Origin: Shewanella glacialipiscicola
GTDB lineage: Bacteria > Pseudomonadota > Gammaproteobacteria > Enterobacterales > Shewanellaceae
Length of the DNA: 64,000 bases
NCBI RefSeq assembly: GCF_023283485.1
Contig: NZ_JAKILU010000007.1
Span: 113,343-177,342 of the forward strand
Direction of reading: 5' to 3'
Below, one piece after another: positions 47,885 through 57,530 of the stretch. The translations under genes were made by a program, and so were the position numbers. A model generated the notes under the pieces. The model was given only the letters and a program-made list of their open reading frames with translations, did not search any database and was not told the DNA's origin. Each line of letters opens with the position of its first letter. Positions within the stretch are counted from its first letter, which is position 1.

Positions 47885-49092
47885 TTAACCTCAGTGGCCG
47901 CAAGACTCGATTCAGGCGTGTCTTCTGTTTGCATATTAATGGGTAGTGCTGCTTCGCCTAATACTTTGACCAGTTGGCCATTTGCCATATTGTTAAAGTG
48001 AGTTGTAGCCACTCGTTCACCCGTTTTTAAACTGTCCTTGATAAATACACTTTCAAGATCGCTACGAACGACATTGACATGGCGGATCTCAACAATATTT
48101 TTATCATTCACAAGCACAACTTGATCGTTACGGACCACATGGCGTGGTAATTTAACTATGCCATCGACAGTGCGGCCTTTAATAATGGCATTAACAAAAG
48201 CGCCGTATTTGAGCGGTAAGCTACCGACCACTTTATTAGCGCGTAAATACGGATCTTTTATTTCAGCAACTAAATACACCATGCGATTTTCTGCATCAAT
48301 CACACCTTCGCTACGGACAATATTGCCTTGCCAGCTATTGTTTTTTCCGGCTAGAGAGGCGCTAAGCGTCACTTCGGTATCGGGATTATCAACAGACTCT
48401 AGGTAAGCTAAATCATCATTTGAAATCGGCAAACGGATTTCGGCAATACTGGTGTCGTAAAGCTCACCTAGATTAGTGCCTAAGCTAACGTACTGACCTA
48501 AATCGACATTTCTTGCCTTGATGATGCCATCAAAGGGGGCGCGGATAACAGTGCGCTCAAGATTGCGTTGGGCACGTGCCAGTGCTGCTTGGGCATATTT
48601 TACGTTGGCTTGTTCTTTTTTGAGCTGCGGAATACGTAGGCCTAACTCAGGCGGTAAGCCCTTGTCATAGCCTTTAAATTCAATTTTAGCCACTTCACCG
48701 CGAGCAATTTCTTCGTTCAGTGCCGCAGTGGCTTGAGCTAAAGTGGCATCAGCCTGCATTAAGTCGGCCTCGTAATCAGAGGGTTCGATTTGGGCTAATT
48801 GTTCGCCTTTTTTGACTATACCACCCGCAACAAAGTCAGGGGAAATGGTCAGTAATCTGCCTTGAACTTCAGTTACCAATTGAGTTTTATATTTAGGGGT
48901 AACCACACCGTAAGAAGGTAAATTGAGTGATACAGTTTGTTGAGTCACCTGCAGGACATCGACAATAGGAACAGGTATCTCTTCAGCTTTTTGTTCTGGC
49001 GCCTCCTTCGTTTGCATTAATAAGGCTGCGCCAAAGACAAACAGCAGCAGAATAAAAAAAGGAGAGAATCTCCTTAATAAGGTCTTCATCAT
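47881..49092 (-). CDS. RND efflux periplasmic adaptor (MFP family)
   Basis: A 403-residue adaptor that bridges the inner-membrane pump and an outer-membrane channel. It has an N-terminal membrane anchor (FSPFFILLLFVFGAALLM), a lipoyl-like half motif (LVTEVQGRLLTISPDFVAGG), a helical hairpin (ATLAQATAALNEEIARG), the second lipoyl half (VIRAPFDGIIKARNVDLGQYVSLG) and beta-barrel domains. No lipobox is seen. It is the first gene of the two-gene efflux operon. Confidence 0.92.
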   Translation of the reverse strand: MMKTLLRRFSPFFILLLFVFGAALLMQTKEAPEQKAEEIPVPIVDVLQVTQQTVSLNLPSYGVVTPKYKTQLVTEVQGRLLTISPDFVAGGIVKKGEQLAQIEPSDYEADLMQADATLAQATAALNEEIARGEVAKIEFKGYDKGLPPELGLRIPQLKKEQANVKYAQAALARAQRNLERTVIRAPFDGIIKARNVDLGQYVSLGTNLGELYDTSIAEIRLPISNDDLAYLESVDNPDTEVTLSASLAGKNNSWQGNIVRSEGVIDAENRMVYLVAEIKDPYLRANKVVGSLPLKYGAFVNAIIKGRTVDGIVKLPRHVVRNDQVVLVNDKNIVEIRHVNVVRSDLESVFIKDSLKTGERVATTHFNNMANGQLVKVLGEAALPINMQTEDTPESSLAATEVK

Positions 49093-49439
49093 ATGATCGT
49101 TACATCCATGCTAATCGCGTAATGGGGTTAAAGTATCAGAGTCGGCCACGGCAATAAATTTATTTTTGTAAATAAAATGTGTCTAAAAATAATATTGTGA
49201 AATCTAATGCTTAGCTGTGTACGTTGATTGATGGCAGTAAGATCAATGTGGTGAGAGGCTAGAGTATGTTTTTTGTTAACAAAAAGTGTTTTCATTGTCT
49301 ATTTGCAAATCTTATTAAGCCCATAAAAGATCATTTTTAGGAGGGGGTTGTGGTTGGTTTCACTGTCGTGTTTATTTTGATGATGTGGAATATCTGTAGA
49401 ATTTAAAAGTGACTAACTGTTTTAGGAATAATGCCTATA
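49093..49439. other. Intergenic region upstream of the efflux operon
   Basis: 347 bases, A/T-rich, between the start of the efflux operon and the end of srmB. It must contain the efflux promoter. No palindromic repressor site that I would defend and no repressor gene beside it. Confidence 0.4.
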
Positions 49440-49465
49440 AAAAAAGCCGCTATTGCGACTTTTTT
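49440..49465 (-). terminator. Rho-independent terminator after srmB
   Basis: AAAAAAGCCGC (49440-49450), TATT, GCGACTTTTTT (49455-49465): a stem with one mismatch and a T tract on the minus strand, 18 bases after the srmB stop. Confidence 0.8.
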
Positions 49466-49482
49466 ATAGAGCTAAAAATGAA

Positions 49483-50745
49483 TTACTTGTTCTTTTTTCT
49501 AGCAATCTTACTGGCTTTTTTAGCGGCTTCTTTCTTGCTGGTTTTCTTTGCAGCTTCTTTCGCTTTCACTTTGGCTTTTTTCTTACCCGGTGTGCGCGCT
49601 TCTTTATTCTTTGGACGCAGCTCTTCAATCACACGGCGTTTCAACGGCTGCTCGATATAACGCTCGATTTTACCTACGATACGCATGTCGTGGGCTTCGG
49701 CAAGTGAAATGGCAGTTCCTTTTGCGCCAGCACGGCCAGTACGACCAATACGGTGAATATAAGTATCGGCAGAGCGCGGCATATCAAAGTTGATTACATG
49801 GGTGATATCGTCGACATCAATACCGCGTGCAGCCACGTCGGTCGCCAGTAATACGTTAACTTCACCTTTAGTAAAACGGCTCAAGGCTTGGAAACGTTTC
49901 TTTTGCTCCATATCGCCACGCATGAAGGCGCAGGGAATGCCAGCTTTGAGTAACAGACCGTCTAAGCTAGAAACGAGCTCGCGCGTTTTCACAAATACGA
50001 TAGTGCGTTTAACATCTTCTTGGCGCAGCAAATGACACAGCAGTTCAAACTTATGATCTTTATCATCAGCTAAGTGGATCCACTGGTGAATTTTAGCTTT
50101 TTCGCTACGTGGGGCTTCAACATCGATTTCAATCGGGTCGTTGAGTACTTCACGGGCAAAACGTTGTACGCCGCCGCCTTCTAAGGTGGCAGAGAACAGC
50201 ATATTCTGTTTGCGGCCTTGGGCTTCAATCGCAATCGCTTGCACAACCGAAGAGAATCCCATATCCAACATGCGGTCAGCTTCGTCGATAATTAGAATAT
50301 CGACTTCTTGAGCGTTGAAATTACCCTTGTCGAGGTATTCCATCAAACGTCCAGGGGTCGCAACTAGGATATCCACGTTGCCGGCTAAGGCCTCTTCCTG
50401 TGGTCCGTAAGGCACGCCGCCAGTGACAATCGCGATATCTAAATCTTGGCCTGTGGCTAAGTGACATGCATAGCGATGAATTTGGCTGGCTAACTCACGG
50501 GTTGGCGTGAGGATTAGGATACGAGCTTGCCCTGCAAAACGACGAGGGAAGTCAATTAAATGCTGCAGTGAAGGCAGTAAAAAGCTCGCGGTTTTACCTG
50601 TTCCTGTCGGGGCGCGCGCCAGAATATCTCTTTGCTCTAAGGCATAAGGGATAGTTTCTTGCTGAATAGTGGTGGGTGAATGATGCCCCATGGCATTAAG
50701 CGACTCTAATAAGCTAGGGTCAAGCTGGAAATCTTCAAATTGCAT
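49483..50745 (-). CDS. srmB: DEAD-box RNA helicase SrmB
   Basis: An ATP-dependent RNA helicase that helps assemble the large ribosomal subunit. The 420-residue protein has the Q motif, Walker A APTGTGKT (45-52), PTRELA, DEAD (154-157), SAT, and HRIGRTGRAG, and aligns along its length with E. coli SrmB, for example the shared KIHQW, FNFDMPRS-type and RVIEELRPK-type segments. The C-terminal tail (about 380-420) is lysine- and alanine-rich with several KK and AKK repeats, likely RNA-binding. It is transcribed in the same direction as, and downstream of, trmN6; in E. coli these genes are neighbours too. Confidence 0.93.
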   Translation of the reverse strand: MQFEDFQLDPSLLESLNAMGHHSPTTIQQETIPYALEQRDILARAPTGTGKTASFLLPSLQHLIDFPRRFAGQARILILTPTRELASQIHRYACHLATGQDLDIAIVTGGVPYGPQEEALAGNVDILVATPGRLMEYLDKGNFNAQEVDILIIDEADRMLDMGFSSVVQAIAIEAQGRKQNMLFSATLEGGGVQRFAREVLNDPIEIDVEAPRSEKAKIHQWIHLADDKDHKFELLCHLLRQEDVKRTIVFVKTRELVSSLDGLLLKAGIPCAFMRGDMEQKKRFQALSRFTKGEVNVLLATDVAARGIDVDDITHVINFDMPRSADTYIHRIGRTGRAGAKGTAISLAEAHDMRIVGKIERYIEQPLKRRVIEELRPKNKEARTPGKKKAKVKAKEAAKKTSKKEAAKKASKIARKKNK

Positions 50746-50982
50746 GCGCAGCGTCTCGACGGATAATAGCGCAGCATTATAAAGCTTATAGCGGTTAACT
50801 TAAATGGCTTACTCTAGATCTCCGGTGTTTATCTTCTCAGTCAATAACGTTTTATGGTGATAGGCATAAGTTAATTGCTTTTAGGTCAATGTATTAGCAT
50901 TTAATTTATAGAAAATTGGGCCTTTCGTTAAGTTTGTCAAACTTAACGACCTTTACTTAAAATATCAGGGCTGGGCTCCAGA

Positions 50983-51699
50983 TCAGTATTTAAGGTAAAA
51001 ATCTTGTATTAATTGCACCATGGTTTGGGTGTATTGGCCTGAAAGTTCTCGGATAATGATGTCACTGCTTTTAGGAGTCATTTGTGGCTGAGTTTTATGT
51101 GCAAGTACGCAAAGCACTCGATTGGCACTTTTCCCTACAACGCTGATAAGCTCAGTTATTTCAATCAAGCAGAGCTGTGAGTGGGCTAAGCAATCATTGA
51201 AACGCGCCATGCTCTGCATTGGCAATATCAGGCTCGCGTTTCCTTGCGCTGCTAGGCACACATGAATGGCATCGAGTAGTGCGGTAAAACTTAAGCTATC
51301 AGTGTGGCGGGCCATCGCGCGCTGGGATTGTATCGCTTGTGTGCCTTGCTCAAAATAGGGCGGATTACAAATGATATGCTCAAACTCTCCTTTATATTCA
51401 ATCTGTTGGCAAAAATCTTGTATGCTGCTATTCACTAACGTCAGTCGATTAACCCATGGGCTATTACCAAAGTTATGTTGGCAAGCATGGGCGGCACTTG
51501 CGTCTAACTCAACTGCGGTAATGTGTGCTTGGCTGCGCTGCGCGGCCATTAAACTCAGTAAGCCACTACCGGCGCCGATATCTAAGACAGTTTTTGCTGT
51601 GGTTAGTTGAGCCCACGCGCCTAGGACGACACTGTCTGTGCCTACGGCCATGCCGCAATTCATGTCGTCGATATGGAATTGTTTAAAAGTAAATGCCAT
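50983..51699 (-). CDS. trmN6: tRNA1(Val) A37 N6-methyltransferase
   Basis: Methylates adenine 37 of tRNA-Val. A 238-residue Rossmann methyltransferase with [14 protein letters not shown] and the adenine N6-methylation motif NPPY (112-115). The characteristic start [21 protein letters not shown] matches YfiC/TrmN6. The start at 51699 (MAFTFKQF) is chosen to match the family; an in-frame ATG at 51753 would add 18 unconserved residues. E. coli has the same srmB neighbour, which supports the call. Confidence 0.9.
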   Translation of the reverse strand: MAFTFKQFHIDDMNCGMAVGTDSVVLGAWAQLTTAKTVLDIGAGSGLLSLMAAQRSQAHITAVELDASAAHACQHNFGNSPWVNRLTLVNSSIQDFCQQIEYKGEFEHIICNPPYFEQGTQAIQSQRAMARHTDSLSFTALLDAIHVCLAAQGNASLILPMQSMARFNDCLAHSQLCLIEITELISVVGKSANRVLCVLAHKTQPQMTPKSSDIIIRELSGQYTQTMVQLIQDFYLKY

Positions 51700-51753
51700 T
51701 GATAGTTTGCTTTGCCGTTGGAGTGTGATGAACGTTCGGTAGGGAATGGGCAT

Positions 51754-52227
51754 TATTCTAAAGCCTGCCTTGGGCTTTTAGCTACCGCTTTTAAACAAAT
51801 GCAAAGACTTGAGCAGTATAACCCCTGCTGCAGAGGGAGCTCATTTTTACCCTAATAATCCAGATTTCACTTAATTAACGCTTTAATTTATTGCCTCGAT
51901 AACCTGTAGTTAGCAGTACATTAGCATTATTTTGCCTTTTTTAGCTGCCAAGCCTAGTTATCTTGCATTAGCGTTACAAGTTTGGTATTAGTTTCGCCCC
52001 CATTTTTAATCACTTTATTGGTTAACGGATAGGTAAACGAGTTTTGTGGTGAATAAATAGGCGGGAATGCCATATTTAGTTTCATTATTGTTTATTAACT
52101 CGGCAGATATTAAACATATTTACCACGGAAATGTGTAAACATAGATTTGCACTCCGGATGGGCTTTGTTTTAGCTATGGCTAATCGATACATAATCACTT
52201 AAGTTTGTAAAAAAACAATAAGACAAG
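51754..52227. other. Intergenic region between trmN6 and brnQ
   Basis: 474 bases, A/T-rich, between divergent genes. It holds the two promoters. I see no terminator, small gene or clear operator. Confidence 0.45.
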
Positions 52228-53640
52228 ATGGGGCTTCCAGTGCAAGACAATCACATGAGTATCGGGGATACATTGGGCTTAGGTTTTATGACCTTTGCAT
52301 TTTTTTTAGGGGCGGGTAATTTAATATTTCCGCCGTTTGCTGGCATGTTAGCGGGCGATAATATGCCCCTCGCTATGTTGGGTTTTTTAATTACCGCCGT
52401 AGGTTTACCTTTAGTTGGACTGATTGCAGTCGCTAAGGCTCAAGGTAAGGTTATGGCTATGCTGCCTGTATTTGCAGCAACGACATTGGCAATCGCGATT
52501 TATATTATTATTGGCCCAGCATTTGCCGCGCCGCGTACCGGTTTAGTGGCCTATGAAATAGGGGCTAAACCTTTTATAGATAACACCACAGCTACGTTTT
52601 TATTAGGTAATTTAGAACTCAACCTGTCGCAGTTGTTGTACACCTTATGTTTTTTTGCTGTCACTATGCTATTAGCGCTTTTTCCTGGGAAATTGCTCGA
52701 TAGTGTCGGTAAAGTATTAACACCAATCCTACTGATCTTATTGGTTGGATTAGCAGCCTCAGTGATCTTTTTACCCGCATCTGAAGTCGGCCAAGCGATG
52801 GGCGACTATCAAAAACATCCGCTTACCAAAGGTATTTTGGAAGGCTATAACACTATGGATACGCTCGCGTCCTTAATGTTTGGTATGTTGATTATCGATA
52901 TTCTACGAAAAAAGGGCATATCAGAACCGAGCGCCCAAACTCGATACCTGATCCGCGCCGCCTTTATTGCTGCTGCAGGTTTAGCCTTCGTTTATGTGTC
53001 GTTGTTCTTTTTGGGTGCAACGGCAGGTGATATCGCGATTGGTGCTAAAAACGGTGGCGAAATTTTAACAAACTATGTCACACGTGAATTTGGCGATTTG
53101 GGTTCAGTCTTACTTTCTACCGTAGTGACCTTAGCGTGTTTAACCACAGCTGTCGGTTTAGTGAGTGCTTGCTCTGAGTTCTTTAATGAACTGATGCCAA
53201 AATTGTCCTACCGCTTTTTGGTAATCTTTTTAAGTGTAATTTGTGCTGTGATTGCAAACGTAGGATTAACTCAGTTAATCGCGATTAGTATTCCAGTGCT
53301 AATGACTATTTATCCGGTAGCCATTGCGCTTGTAGTGGTGACTTTTCTGACGGCTTATTTTGCTAATCCGCAGTTTGCGCACCGTGCAGTGTTGAGCGTG
53401 GCGTTACTGTTTGGTATTTTCGATGGCCTTAAAGTGGCAGCGAGTAGTCTGACAGGCGCTGACGGTCAAGCGGTTAATGGCATGGCGCAGGGATTTATTC
53501 ACATTGTTGATGGTATGTCTCCGGTGTTATCTATACTGCCACTTTATGAAGAAGGTATGGCTTGGTTACTCCCCACAGTAGCAACGATTGCACTGTGCTT
53601 AGTATTCGGCCGTGGCCGAGGTCAAGTGGCTGCAGCTTAA
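52228..53640 (+). CDS. brnQ: Branched-chain amino acid carrier (LIVCS family)
   Basis: A 470-residue inner-membrane symporter with twelve transmembrane segments that imports leucine, isoleucine and valine with sodium or protons. The N-terminal LGLGFMTFAFFLGAGNLIFPP is the family signature. The start is uncertain: the ATG at 52228, a GTG four codons on, or an ATG at 52255 all fit; GGGG lies close to the GTG. It stands alone and ends in a terminator just before xerD. Confidence 0.9.
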   Translation: MGLPVQDNHMSIGDTLGLGFMTFAFFLGAGNLIFPPFAGMLAGDNMPLAMLGFLITAVGLPLVGLIAVAKAQGKVMAMLPVFAATTLAIAIYIIIGPAFAAPRTGLVAYEIGAKPFIDNTTATFLLGNLELNLSQLLYTLCFFAVTMLLALFPGKLLDSVGKVLTPILLILLVGLAASVIFLPASEVGQAMGDYQKHPLTKGILEGYNTMDTLASLMFGMLIIDILRKKGISEPSAQTRYLIRAAFIAAAGLAFVYVSLFFLGATAGDIAIGAKNGGEILTNYVTREFGDLGSVLLSTVVTLACLTTAVGLVSACSEFFNELMPKLSYRFLVIFLSVICAVIANVGLTQLIAISIPVLMTIYPVAIALVVVTFLTAYFANPQFAHRAVLSVALLFGIFDGLKVAASSLTGADGQAVNGMAQGFIHIVDGMSPVLSILPLYEEGMAWLLPTVATIALCLVFGRGRGQVAAA

Positions 53641-53712
53641 ATTTTATGATGAAGACTTACAGGCTCAGTTCAATTAAGCCTATATAGATTTAACCACATT
53701 TAATTTAATATC

Positions 53713-53745
53713 AACGGCGTATCATTTGATTACGCCGTTTTTTTA
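53713..53745 (+). terminator. Rho-independent terminator between brnQ and xerD
   Basis: AACGGCGTA (53713-53721) pairs with TACGCCGTT (53731-53739) and is followed by seven T. It ends 11 bases before the xerD GTG, so the xerD promoter probably overlaps it or lies upstream. Confidence 0.9.
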
Positions 53746-53755
53746 TGGAGAATCT

Positions 53756-54658
53756 GTGCCTAAGACTTATCAGAGCGATCCGCTTATTGATGCTTTTCTT
53801 GATGATATTTGGTCAAGTAAAGGGCTGAGTGATAATACGCTATCGGCTTATCGTACTGACCTGTGCCATTTTGAGCGTTTTCAAATTCAACAAGGGGTTA
53901 CACTACTCGCGGTTTCTCAAACTGATGTTAGGGCGTACTTAGCCTTTAGAGTTGAGCAGGATTTTGCGCGTACCAGTAGTGCTCGGCTACTCAGCAGTTT
54001 ACGGCGTTTTTATAGCTATCTTATACAGGCTAAACACATCACGACGGATCCATTGGCGTTAATAGAGTCGCCTAAATTAACCCGTCATTTACCCGATTCA
54101 TTAAGTGAATCGCAGGTCGACCGCTTGTTGTCTGAGCCCAATGTAGAAGATGCCGTTGAGTGTCGCGATAAGGCAATGCTGGAGCTTTTATATGCTTCAG
54201 GTTTAAGGGTGAGTGAACTCGTTGGCCTGACGATGGAGCAGATGAGCCTGCGCCAAGGCTTAGTGCGGATTGTCGGTAAGGGCGGTAAAGAGCGCCTGGT
54301 GCCACTGGGTGAGTTGGCGATTACTGAAGTCGAAAGCTATATGAAATTTGCTCGCCAAGAACTGCTCAGTAATAAACAATCTGATGTGGTGTTCCCGTCC
54401 AAACGCGGACAGATGATGACTCGACAAACCTTTTGGCATCGAATCAAGTTATATGCCCTGCGTGCTGGGATTGAGACTGCATTGTCACCACACACATTAC
54501 GCCACGCTTTTGCTACCCATTTGCTCAATCACGGTGCCGATCTGCGGGTGGTGCAATTGCTGTTAGGCCATAGTGATTTGTCGACAACACAAATTTATAC
54601 CCATGTGGCGCGCGCAAGGTTGCAGGAATTGCATCAACAGCACCATCCTAGAGGCTAA
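53756..54658 (+). CDS. xerD: Site-specific tyrosine recombinase XerD
   Basis: Resolves chromosome dimers at dif together with XerC and FtsK. The 300-residue protein has all catalytic residues: Arg in ASGLRVSEL (151), HxLR in HTLRH (246 and 249), His in LLGHSDLST (272) and the nucleophile Tyr in TQIYTHV (281). GTG start at 53756 with GGAG five bases before it. Its place before dsbC and recJ, as in E. coli, identifies XerD rather than XerC. Confidence 0.96.
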   Translation: MPKTYQSDPLIDAFLDDIWSSKGLSDNTLSAYRTDLCHFERFQIQQGVTLLAVSQTDVRAYLAFRVEQDFARTSSARLLSSLRRFYSYLIQAKHITTDPLALIESPKLTRHLPDSLSESQVDRLLSEPNVEDAVECRDKAMLELLYASGLRVSELVGLTMEQMSLRQGLVRIVGKGGKERLVPLGELAITEVESYMKFARQELLSNKQSDVVFPSKRGQMMTRQTFWHRIKLYALRAGIETALSPHTLRHAFATHLLNHGADLRVVQLLLGHSDLSTTQIYTHVARARLQELHQQHHPRG

Positions 54659-54799
54659 TAAAGGATTTAGTTACAGCATAAATTTGCTTTCCGAACGGCT
54701 TGCCTGTAACTTTTCGCCCCCATAGAGGGTCTATTAAGTATATCGAATTAGAACGACCTCAAAATCTCTTCGTAGAGACTCAATTTATAGGATGCCCCC

Positions 54800-55525
54800 A
54801 TGAAGTTAACCCGAGCATTATCTTTAATTTTTGCCCTTGTTGTTGCGCCTCTTGTGAACGCGGCAACGGCGACCTCACCAGATACTGCGGCGATTAAGCA
54901 AAAACTGACCGAGACGTTAGATGTTGAAGTCATTTCTATGCAAGACTCACCCATTGACGGTTTGTATCAGGCTATGACCAACCGCGGTGTACTTTATATC
55001 ACTCGTGATGGTTCAAAACTGTTTCACGGCAGCGTATATGACTTAGATAAAGGCATGAAAAACTTAACCGAGGCCGCATTAGCTGGCCCACGTTTAGAAA
55101 TGATGAAGCCACTTGAAGATAATATGTTGGTTTATAAAGCCAAAAACGAAAAGTATGTCGTCACTGTATTTACCGACGTTAGCTGTGGCTATTGCCGTAA
55201 ATTGCACAGCCAAATGGATGAATACAATAAACTAGGTATTACCGTGCGTTATTTAGCGTTCCCGCGTGCGGGTGTGCCTTCGGCCAATGCCGACGAGATG
55301 CAGGCGATTTGGTGCGCTAAAGATCCTTTAAAAGCCATGACAGATGCCAAAGCGGGTAGCAAAGTCGTCGCGGCTACATGCGATGCTAAGATTGCCGAAC
55401 AGTATGCTTTAGGGGCAACATTTGGTGTTAATGGCACGCCTGCAATCGTGTTAGACGACGGTAATATGATCCCAGGTTATCAACCCCCTGCAGACTTATT
55501 ACGCACCTTAGAGGCGCGTCAATAA
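54800..55525 (+). CDS. dsbC: Periplasmic disulfide isomerase DsbC
   Basis: Reshuffles wrong disulfides in periplasmic proteins. The 241-residue precursor has a signal peptide (cut after VNA, residue 21), an N-terminal dimerisation domain, and a thioredoxin domain with CGYC (129-132) in FTDVSCGYCRKLH plus the cis-Pro in NGTPAIV. Two more cysteines (WCAKDP and ATCDAK) make the structural disulfide. ATG with AGGAT eight bases upstream. It lies between xerD and recJ. Confidence 0.96.
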   Translation: MKLTRALSLIFALVVAPLVNAATATSPDTAAIKQKLTETLDVEVISMQDSPIDGLYQAMTNRGVLYITRDGSKLFHGSVYDLDKGMKNLTEAALAGPRLEMMKPLEDNMLVYKAKNEKYVVTVFTDVSCGYCRKLHSQMDEYNKLGITVRYLAFPRAGVPSANADEMQAIWCAKDPLKAMTDAKAGSKVVAATCDAKIAEQYALGATFGVNGTPAIVLDDGNMIPGYQPPADLLRTLEARQ

Positions 55526-55553
55526 TACTCAAATTAGTAAAATTTATCCCACG

Positions 55554-55580
55554 AAAGGTGAGCTTAACGCTCACCTTTTT
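55554..55580 (+). terminator. Hairpin terminator between dsbC and recJ
   Basis: AAAGGTGAGC (55554-55563) and GCTCACCTTT (55569-55578) with trailing T. It is 28 bases after dsbC and 31 before recJ, so recJ needs its own start or read-through. Confidence 0.85.
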
Positions 55581-55610
55581 GTTATCTTATCGCTACGATT
55601 TCCTCAGAGT

Positions 55611-57344
55611 TTGAGTCCCTTGATCCATAAGATAGTCCGTCGCCCAACCGTTGATGATAGCCATTTATCCGCTCATCTTTCGCCGCTATTAAAGCAGCTT
55701 TATGCTCGTCGCGGCGCGCTAACTCACGAGTGTGAACTTGCTCTGAAGGGGTTATTAAGGCCTGACACTATGAAAGGTTTGGCTGAGTCCGCGGCGCTTA
55801 TCGCTGATGCAATGCAGGCGAATAAATCGATTTTAATTGTCGGTGATTTTGATGCCGACGGCGCAACCTCGACCAGCGTGTGCATGTTGGCGCTGCGGAT
55901 GATGGGCGCTACCAAAGTGGACTATTTAATTCCTAATCGCTTTGACTACGGCTACGGCTTAAGCCCTGAAATTGTTGCTGTTGCGGCGACTAAACAAGCC
56001 GAAATGTTGATTACGGTGGATAACGGTATTTCATCCATTGATGGCGTAGCCGCGGCCAAAGCCTTTGGCATGCAAGTAGTGATTACTGACCATCATCTAC
56101 CCGGACATGAATTACCTAATGCCGATGCAATCGTCAATCCGAATCAACCCGGTTGTTCATTTGCCAGTAAATCGATTGCTGGCGTCGGGGTCGCTTTTTA
56201 TTTGATGACGGCGTTAAGAGCCGAACTGCGAGCGCGAAACTGGTATCAAACGCGCGGTATTACTGAACCTAATTTAGGCACTTTGCTCGATATCGTTGCC
56301 CTTGGCACCGTTGCCGATGTGGTGTCACTTGATGCCAATAATCGTATTTTGGTCGAAGCGGGTTTGCAGCGTGTGCGCGCTGGGCGCTGCCGAGTGGGAA
56401 TTACGGCATTGCTTGAAGTGGCGAAGCGAAACCCTGCGCGTATCGTTGCATCCGACTTTGGTTTTGCCGTAGGCCCAAGACTTAATGCCGCAGGGCGGTT
56501 GGATGAAATGGCGCTTGGCGTTGAAACATTACTTTGTGAAGACATGATGCTTGCCCGCCGCATGGCCGCGGAGCTTGACGGTTTAAACCAAGAGCGGCGT
56601 GAGCTTGAAGTGGGTATGCAGCAAGAGGCATTGAAAACTCTTGAGCAATTAAAGCTCAACGAAGCCGAGTTACCTTGGGGCATCGCTTTATTTCAAGAAG
56701 ATTGGCATCAAGGTGTGATTGGTATTTTAGCCTCGCGCATTAAAGACAAATACCACAGACCGGTGATCGCCTTTGCCGATGCGGGCAATGGTGAAATTAA
56801 AGGTTCAGCGCGCTCGATTAAAGGGCTGCATATGCGTGACTTACTTGAACTGGTGAACACGCGTAACCCAGGGCTGATTATCAAGTTTGGCGGCCATGCG
56901 ATGGCGGCGGGGTTATCACTTAAAGCCGGCAGTTTTGCTACGTTTGCCAAAGCCTATGATGATGCGGTGCGTGAACAGCTTAAAGCGGAGTTATTAACCG
57001 GCGAGTTTTGGTCCGATGGTGAACTTACCCCAACAGAGTTGAATCTGGAGATGGCGCAGTTATTGCGCAATGCTGGACCTTGGGGGCAAGCCTTTGAAGA
57101 ACCGCTATTTGATGGTTACTTTACCATAGTGCAACAACGCCTTGTTGGTGAGCGTCACCTTAAGTTGGTGCTTGAAACCCAATGCGGCACAGTGATGCTC
57201 GATGCGATTGCTTTTAATGTCGATTTACACACATGGCCCGATGCAACTATTCGCCACGCCCGTATTGTTTATAAACTTGATGTGAATGAGTATCGCGGTA
57301 ACTTCTCGTTGCAACTCATGGTTGAGCAAATTGAAGCCATGTAG
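55611..57344 (+). CDS. recJ: Single-stranded-DNA exonuclease RecJ
   Basis: A 5'-to-3' ssDNA exonuclease used in recombination and mismatch repair. The 577-residue protein has the DHH phosphoesterase motifs IVGDFDADGATST (about 76-88), TVDNGISS (135-142) and TDHHLPG (159-165) and the DHHA1 C-terminal motif FGGHAMAAGLSL. The start is not ATG: TTG at 55611 is used here; a second TTG at 55620 is possible. It ends the xerD-dsbC-recJ line known from E. coli. Confidence 0.95.
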   Translation: MSPLIHKIVRRPTVDDSHLSAHLSPLLKQLYARRGALTHECELALKGLLRPDTMKGLAESAALIADAMQANKSILIVGDFDADGATSTSVCMLALRMMGATKVDYLIPNRFDYGYGLSPEIVAVAATKQAEMLITVDNGISSIDGVAAAKAFGMQVVITDHHLPGHELPNADAIVNPNQPGCSFASKSIAGVGVAFYLMTALRAELRARNWYQTRGITEPNLGTLLDIVALGTVADVVSLDANNRILVEAGLQRVRAGRCRVGITALLEVAKRNPARIVASDFGFAVGPRLNAAGRLDEMALGVETLLCEDMMLARRMAAELDGLNQERRELEVGMQQEALKTLEQLKLNEAELPWGIALFQEDWHQGVIGILASRIKDKYHRPVIAFADAGNGEIKGSARSIKGLHMRDLLELVNTRNPGLIIKFGGHAMAAGLSLKAGSFATFAKAYDDAVREQLKAELLTGEFWSDGELTPTELNLEMAQLLRNAGPWGQAFEEPLFDGYFTIVQQRLVGERHLKLVLETQCGTVMLDAIAFNVDLHTWPDATIRHARIVYKLDVNEYRGNFSLQLMVEQIEAM

Positions 57345-57475
57345 CTACTCGCATGCTGTATCGCTTGACTATAAACACACGGTCAGAGCACCGAATTCAT
57401 CATACTTTCGCGGCGGGCGGAGTTAAATTAGGGCATTAACATTTAATTGCTCTTTGGTGTGATTGAATAGATATA

Positions 57476-57502
57476 AAAATAGCCAGCAATGCTGGCTATT
57501 TT
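57476..57502. terminator. Bidirectional terminator between recJ and ahpF
   Basis: AAAATAGCCAGCA (57476-57488), A, TGCTGGCTATTTT (57490-57502): a perfect 13-bp stem between convergent genes. Confidence 0.95.
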
Positions 57503-57530
57503 ATTGGGTTATCTCAAAGCGTATCGTAGA